Source: Prosthecomicrobium sp. N25
Lineage (GTDB): Bacteria; Pseudomonadota; Alphaproteobacteria; Rhizobiales; Ancalomicrobiaceae
Direction: 5' to 3'
Assembly (NCBI RefSeq): GCF_037203705.1
Contig: NZ_JBBCAT010000006.1
Location: forward strand, 186,001 to 250,000
DNA: 64,000 nucleotides
The notes under the pieces were generated by a model. It made no database searches. It saw only the letters and a program-made list of their open reading frames with translations, and was not told the DNA's origin. Below, one piece after another: positions 59,744 through 64,000 of the stretch; positions within the stretch are counted from its first letter, which is position 1; the number at the start of each line of letters is the position of its first letter. Made by a program: the position numbers and the translations under genes.

Positions 59744-60837
59744 GACGCATGCCCGGCGGAAGCATCGGCGGCCCCTCCCTCGCCGTCGGTCGCGGCATTC
59801 TCCCAGGGCGCGATGCAAGGATTTCCCCGCGCGACCCGGAGCCGCCGGTCGGCGGTGGTGTAGAGGGCGCAGGATACCGTGTGAGCGCCGTCGCCCTCGC
59901 CGTGGCGGCAGAAGCCGGCCGGCCCATGGCTCGCCATGGCGGCCTGAATGGACTCCGGCGTCCCGAGGCCCAGGCCCGAGTCGAAGCGGCTTCTGAGGTT
60001 CGCCAGACGACCTGTAGTCGACGTGAAGGCCGCCGCGGAGACTCGGGCCTCGGTGGCTCGGAGCGGCTCGGCGAGGAAATGGTTCGTCCGGAAGGCCGGC
60101 TCGGACCTGTCGATGCGGGGGCCCTCGGCCAGCAACTCGACGCTCGCCACGGCACCGGAGGCATCCGCGAGAATGAGGCTGCCGCCCCCGGCGTGGCGCA
60201 AGGATCCGATCAGATCGATAGCTTCGGACACTGTCCGGCAGGTGAAGAGGATCCGGGTCATCAGAAGGTAGCGCAGCCAACCGATCTGGTGGCGGGGAGC
60301 CGGGATGGCCGTGTCCGCGAGGGCGAGCCCGGCGCCGTTGATGCCGCTCGAGTAGACGCCCGGAGCCCCGATGGTCCCGACATTCAACACCACGCCGCCG
60401 GGCGCGGTTGGGTCCCGGTGCCGGAAGACGGCCTGGAAATGACGGTGCGGGCCGGAGAGGTCCCGGTTCTTGACGAGGATGGCGCCACCCTCGGGCCGCG
60501 GGCGTGCCCAGGCGGTGCAGCCGTCGCACTCGAACGCGTGCGACAGGATGGAGAGATGAAGGAGGGCGAACAGACGCTCGGGTGCGATGCCGAGGCCGGC
60601 CGCGACGCCGTCGAGCTCGGACATCTCCGGGGCCGCATGCCGGCGCGCAAAAGCCATCTGGCCGGCCAGATAGCGATGGGCCGCTTCCGACTCGATGACG
60701 GTGGCGGCAGCCGAATACCGTGCGTCCAGGACCGCACGCACTTCGGCTGCATCGACGCCCGCGGCGCGCACCTGTGCGGCGCCGCGCTCCGCCGGGGAGC
60801 CTTCCAACTCGATCACGTCGGCCTTGCAGGTATTCAT
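59740..60837 (-). CDS. C45 family autoproteolytic acyltransferase/hydrolase
   Basis: 365-residue Ntn-hydrolase precursor related to penicillin acyl-CoA:6-APA acyltransferase and beta-alanyl-amine hydrolases. The expected self-cleavage site is G106-C107 in CDGCTAWA, giving an N-terminal Cys nucleophile; LVKNRDLSG downstream matches the family pattern. No signal peptide. Coupled by 4-base overlaps to the ABC ATPase before it and the activator after it, suggesting it acts on what the importer brings in, by hydrolysis or transfer of an amide-bound acyl group. Confidence 0.87.
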   Translation of the reverse strand: MNTCKADVIELEGSPAERGAAQVRAAGVDAAEVRAVLDARYSAAATVIESEAAHRYLAGQMAFARRHAAPEMSELDGVAAGLGIAPERLFALLHLSILSHAFECDGCTAWARPRPEGGAILVKNRDLSGPHRHFQAVFRHRDPTAPGGVVLNVGTIGAPGVYSSGINGAGLALADTAIPAPRHQIGWLRYLLMTRILFTCRTVSEAIDLIGSLRHAGGGSLILADASGAVASVELLAEGPRIDRSEPAFRTNHFLAEPLRATEARVSAAAFTSTTGRLANLRSRFDSGLGLGTPESIQAAMASHGPAGFCRHGEGDGAHTVSCALYTTADRRLRVARGNPCIAPWENAATDGEGGAADASAGHAS

Positions 60838-61835
60838 GATCCGCTCACTCCGTGCAGGTGGCAGGACACGCGGTGGCCTGGTGCGACCTCCGTCTCGGCC
60901 GGCGCCATCTGCGCGCAGACCGGCATCGCCGCCGGGCAGCGTGTGTGGAAACGGCACCCGGAGGGCGGCGTGATCGGGGACGGCAGGTCGCCGACGAGGC
61001 GGATCCGCTCTCGGCCCTCCTCGGGGTGGAGTCGCGGGGCGGCGGCGAGGAGCGCGCGCGTATAGGGATGCGCCGGCGCCCGCAGGATGGCGTCGCGCGG
61101 CCCGACCTCGACCAGCTTGCCCAGATACATGACGGCGATGCGGTTCGAGACGCGGCCGACCACCGCCAGGTCGTGGGAGATGAACAGGTAGGTGAGGCCG
61201 GACTCCGCCTTGAAGCGAAGCAGGAGTTCGATGATCTGGGCTTGGATCGACACGTCGAGCGCCGAGACGGGCTCGTCGCAGACCACGAAGTCAGGGTTGA
61301 GGATGAGCGCGCGGGCGATGCCGATCCGCTGGCGCTGACCGCCCGAGAATTGATGCGGGTAGCGGCGCAGGTGGCGGGCGGACAGCCCCACATGGGGCAG
61401 GAACTCCGCCGCTCGTTCCTCGGCGTCGCGCCGCCCCAATCCCTCGTGCAGGCGAAGGGGCAGCCCGACGATCTCACCGACCGTGCGGCGCGGATTGAGC
61501 GAGGCGTAGGGGTCCTGGAAGACGATCTGCATGCGGCGCCGAAGGGGTCGGAACTGCCGTTCCGAAAGGTCCGTTATGTCCTGGCCGTCGAACTGGATCG
61601 TGCCCGAAGACGCTGCGTGGAGTTTCAGGAGCACCCGGCCGAGGGTCGACTTTCCGCAACCCGACTCGCCGATGACGCCGAGCGTCTCCCCTCGGGCGAC
61701 CGTCAGGCTGACGTCCTCGACGGCGCCGACCGCGGCCGGCTTGCGCCCCAGGAGACGCTTGGCGAGCGGCATGGGAAGCGGAAAGCGTTTGACGATCCGG
61801 TCGGCCACCAGCAGAGGGGTAGCGGGGTCACGCAT
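60834..61835 (-). CDS. Dipeptide/oligopeptide-type ABC transporter ATP-binding protein (DppF-like)
   Basis: 333-residue ATPase. Walker [10 protein letters not shown], signature [15 protein letters not shown], Walker [13 protein letters not shown], and the peptide-importer C-terminal extension with [14 protein letters not shown] that holds Cys residues of the oligopeptide family. Overlaps the DppD-like gene by 8 bases and the C45 gene by 4. Confidence 0.94.
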   Translation of the reverse strand: MRDPATPLLVADRIVKRFPLPMPLAKRLLGRKPAAVGAVEDVSLTVARGETLGVIGESGCGKSTLGRVLLKLHAASSGTIQFDGQDITDLSERQFRPLRRRMQIVFQDPYASLNPRRTVGEIVGLPLRLHEGLGRRDAEERAAEFLPHVGLSARHLRRYPHQFSGGQRQRIGIARALILNPDFVVCDEPVSALDVSIQAQIIELLLRFKAESGLTYLFISHDLAVVGRVSNRIAVMYLGKLVEVGPRDAILRAPAHPYTRALLAAAPRLHPEEGRERIRLVGDLPSPITPPSGCRFHTRCPAAMPVCAQMAPAETEVAPGHRVSCHLHGVSGS

Positions 61836-62853
61836 CGACCGGCTCCCCGGGACGCACGCAACGAACGGCTCGCCCCGGCCCTGCGGGCGCGAGCGGGACA
61901 GGCGTCCGGCACGCCTCGTCGGCCAGGCCGCAGCGGTCGAAGAAGCGGCAGTGGGCGGGCAGACGGGTCGGGTCGGGAACTTGGCCGGGGATCGGCTGGA
62001 TCGGGCGATCGAGGTCCTCGAGGGAGGGCATGGAAGCGAGGAGGCCGCGCGTATAGGGGTGCAGCGGTCGGTCGATGACGTCCCGGGTCCGGCCCGCCTC
62101 GACGACCTGGCCCGCGTACATCACGAGGACCCGGTCGGAATGCTCGGCGACGACGCCGAGATCGTGGGTGATCAGCACCACGCTCATGCCGAGGTCCCGG
62201 CGCAGGTCGGCGATCAGGTCGAGGACCTGGGCCTGGATGGTGACGTCGAGGGCGGTGGTCGGTTCGTCGGCGATCAGGAGTCGGGGTCGGCAGGCGAGCG
62301 CGATCGCGATCATGATCCGCTGACGCATTCCCCCGGAAAACTGGTGCGGATAGTCGTCGAGCCGCTTCCCGGGGGCGGGGATGCCGACGAGGCCCATGAT
62401 CTCCACCGCGGCCCGGCGAGCCTCCGCCATCGACGCGGCCCGCCCGTGGGCGAGAAGCGTCTCCGTGATCTGGGTGGCGACCGTGAAGGCGGGATTCAGC
62501 GCCGTCAGGGCGTCCTGCATGGTGATGGCGATCTCCCGGCCGCGCAGATCGCGCCGCGCCTCCTCGGACAGGGCGAGCAGGTCGCGCCCCGCGAAGGAGA
62601 GACGGCGCGCCGTCACGGTGCCGGGCGGGCGGACGAGGCCGAGGACGGACAGGAAGGTGACGCTCTTGCCCGATCCGGACTCGCCGACGACGCCGAGGCA
62701 CTCGCCCTCGTTGACGGTGAGATCGAGGCCGTCAACGGCGGTGACCACGCCGCCCCGGGTCGGGAAGGATGTGGTCAGGCCCTCGACCACCAGCAGCGCC
62801 CTGGCAATCTGGCCGTCTTCGGTCCTGAGGTGCGGAACCACGGGGGCGGTCAT
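61828..62853 (-). CDS. Dipeptide/oligopeptide-type ABC transporter ATP-binding protein (DppD-like)
   Basis: 341-residue ATPase. Walker A GESGSGKS, signature [15 protein letters not shown], Walker [13 protein letters not shown], and the C-terminal [14 protein letters not shown] extension. ATG 62853 ([10 protein letters not shown]) overlaps the permease stop by 4 bases. Works with the DppF-like subunit as a heterodimer. Confidence 0.94.
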   Translation of the reverse strand: MTAPVVPHLRTEDGQIARALLVVEGLTTSFPTRGGVVTAVDGLDLTVNEGECLGVVGESGSGKSVTFLSVLGLVRPPGTVTARRLSFAGRDLLALSEEARRDLRGREIAITMQDALTALNPAFTVATQITETLLAHGRAASMAEARRAAVEIMGLVGIPAPGKRLDDYPHQFSGGMRQRIMIAIALACRPRLLIADEPTTALDVTIQAQVLDLIADLRRDLGMSVVLITHDLGVVAEHSDRVLVMYAGQVVEAGRTRDVIDRPLHPYTRGLLASMPSLEDLDRPIQPIPGQVPDPTRLPAHCRFFDRCGLADEACRTPVPLAPAGPGRAVRCVRPGEPVDA

Positions 62854-63746
62854 GCCTGGATCCTTGGATCGAAGGCGTCGCGAAGGCCCTGGCTGACGAT
62901 GTTGATGGCAAGCACGAGCGCCAGGATCGCGAGGCCCGGGAAGGTGGAGACCCACCAGGCATCGATCAGGAATTCCCGCCCGTCCGCCACCATGGAACCC
63001 CAGGAGGCGGTGGGCGGCTGCACGCCGAGGCCGAGGAACGACAGGCTCGCCTCGAGGATGATGACTTGCGCGATCCGCACCGTCGCGACCACCACGACGG
63101 GCGAGACGATGTTGGGCAGGATCTCGCGGAGCATGATGTGGCTGCGCGAGGCGCCGAGGGACCGGGCCGCCTCCACATATTCGAGTTCACGCACGGCGAG
63201 CGTTTCGCCCCGCACGATCCGGCAGGGAACGACCCACTCCTTGTAGACGAGCGCGAGCACGATGTTCTGGAAGCCGGGCCCCATCATGGCCATGAGGCCG
63301 ATGGCGAAGATGAGGTACGGGAATCCCAGGAGAACGTCGACGAGGCCGGAGATGAGTCGGTCTGTCGCCCCGCCCAGGTACCCCGCCGCGAGGCCGGCGA
63401 GGACGCCGACCGCCGTCGCGATCGCCACGACGAGCACGCCGACCAGGATGGAGACGCGGGCCCCGTAGATGAGGCGCGAGAGGATGTCGCGCCCGAGGCC
63501 GTCGCAGCCGAGCGGGTATGCCCACTCGCCGCCGAGCCAGGCGGGCGGCTGCAGTCGGCGGAAGAGATCGGCCTCGTTGGGGTCGTGAGGGGCGACGAAC
63601 GGCGCCAGTACGGCCGCGGCCACGAAGGCGACCACGACGAGCGCGGAGAGGACGGCCAGGCGATTGTCCCGGAAATTGGACAGGCCGAGCGCCAGCGGCG
63701 AATCCGCTCTCCCTCCGGCCTCCCTGTCGGCGGTCCCGGCGGTCAC
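62850..63746 (-). CDS. Dipeptide/oligopeptide-type ABC transporter permease (DppC-like)
   Basis: 298-residue permease. Starts with GTG 63746, overlapping the DppB-like stop (GTGA). N-terminal region SNFRDNRLAVLSALVVV, the HPLGTDxxGRD-type motif here YPLGCDGLGRDILSRL, and the EAA loop EAARSLGASRSHIMLREILPN identify the subfamily. Six spans. Confidence 0.93.
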   Translation of the reverse strand: MTAGTADREAGGRADSPLALGLSNFRDNRLAVLSALVVVAFVAAAVLAPFVAPHDPNEADLFRRLQPPAWLGGEWAYPLGCDGLGRDILSRLIYGARVSILVGVLVVAIATAVGVLAGLAAGYLGGATDRLISGLVDVLLGFPYLIFAIGLMAMMGPGFQNIVLALVYKEWVVPCRIVRGETLAVRELEYVEAARSLGASRSHIMLREILPNIVSPVVVVATVRIAQVIILEASLSFLGLGVQPPTASWGSMVADGREFLIDAWWVSTFPGLAILALVLAINIVSQGLRDAFDPRIQA

Positions 63747-64000
63747 AGGCGCACCCGGGGGTTCAAGACGGTGTAGAGGAGGTCGGCGGCGAAGTTCAGG
63801 ACGACGTAGGTGACCGCGTAGAGCAGCACGGCCGCCTGAACGAGCGGGAAGTTGCGGCTGAAGATCGCCTCCACCACCAGCCGGCCGAGGCCGGGCCAAC
63901 CGAACACGGTCTCGACGATCATGTTGCCGCCGAGCAGCGAACCGGTTTCGAGTGCCGCGACGGTCACGGTCGGGATCAGGGCGTTCTTGAGCGCGTGACG
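63743..64000 (-). CDS. Dipeptide/oligopeptide-type ABC transporter permease (DppB-like), truncated by window
   Basis: Only the C-terminal 85 residues are in the window; the frame is open to base 64000. The first visible residues, RHALKNALIPTVTV, are the EAA-loop end typical of DppB, followed by GGNMIVETVFGWPGLGRL and a final span. The rest of the gene, and probably the substrate-binding protein and promoter, lie to the right. Confidence 0.9.
   Translation of the reverse strand, partial: RHALKNALIPTVTVAALETGSLLGGNMIVETVFGWPGLGRLVVEAIFSRNFPLVQAAVLLYAVTYVVLNFAADLLYTVLNPRVRL

Overview
The window is very GC-rich, gene-dense bacterial chromosome with most third codon positions G or C. Several blocks point to an alphaproteobacterium of the order Hyphomicrobiales (Rhizobiales): sucB-SDR-lpdA, xerC and priA divergent next to an F1-only ATP synthase operon (atpHAGDC without the F0 genes), etfBA with a 3-hydroxybutyryl-CoA dehydrogenase, and a methylsuccinyl-CoA dehydrogenase of the ethylmalonyl-CoA pathway. 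The genus cannot be told from the sequence alone.

Layout. 1-3232: end of the 2-oxoglutarate dehydrogenase cluster (E2 truncated by the window edge, SDR, E3). 3269-8452: small secreted proteins, a TraB/GumN protein, XerC and PriA. 8691-13676: F1 ATPase operon closed by a clear terminator. 13771-23158: mostly leftward housekeeping and lipid/acyl-CoA genes (M20 amidohydrolase, acyl-CoA synthetase, HBD, EtfAB, rhomboid, PduO-type adenosyltransferase, HIG1-like protein, SDR). 23447-26147: methylsuccinyl-CoA dehydrogenase and an EamA permease. 26234-36209: a LacI-controlled sugar operon with a glucose/mannose-type ABC importer, two Gfo/Idh/MocA dehydrogenases and two AP-endonuclease-type isomerases, with a good LacI-type operator in the divergent promoter region. 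36308-41010: an IorAB-like periplasmic molybdenum hydroxylase followed without a gap by soxXYZA. 41014-46075: a globin-coupled, PilZ-containing chemoreceptor gene followed by a PAS-GGDEF-EAL gene.

46439-54523: pyruvate kinase; a compact three-gene exosortase module (exosortase, accessory protein, one tiny Gly-rich substrate with a C-terminal sorting tail); a GntR regulator; a strongly diverged PEP carboxylase-family protein; and tRNA-Ser(CGA). The exosortase and substrate genes each carry a CCGCA/TGCRG palindrome exactly 6 nt before a TTGACA hexamer, which suggests co-regulation. 54524-57045: a lower-GC, gene-poor stretch beside the tRNA with one orphan gene, possibly an old island. 57046-64000: a leftward operon of at least eight genes: dipeptide-type ABC importer (dppBCDF-like), C45 autoproteolytic acyltransferase, sensorless sigma-54 activator, AtuA-family protein and DUF4387 protein. 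It runs off the right edge.

The three systems most worth a second look are the exosortase/single-substrate module, the molybdoenzyme-SoxXYZA operon that lacks soxB and soxCD and has an atypical SoxY tail, and the dpp-C45-sigma54-AtuA-DUF4387 operon. All functional statements rest on motifs read by eye; no database search was run.
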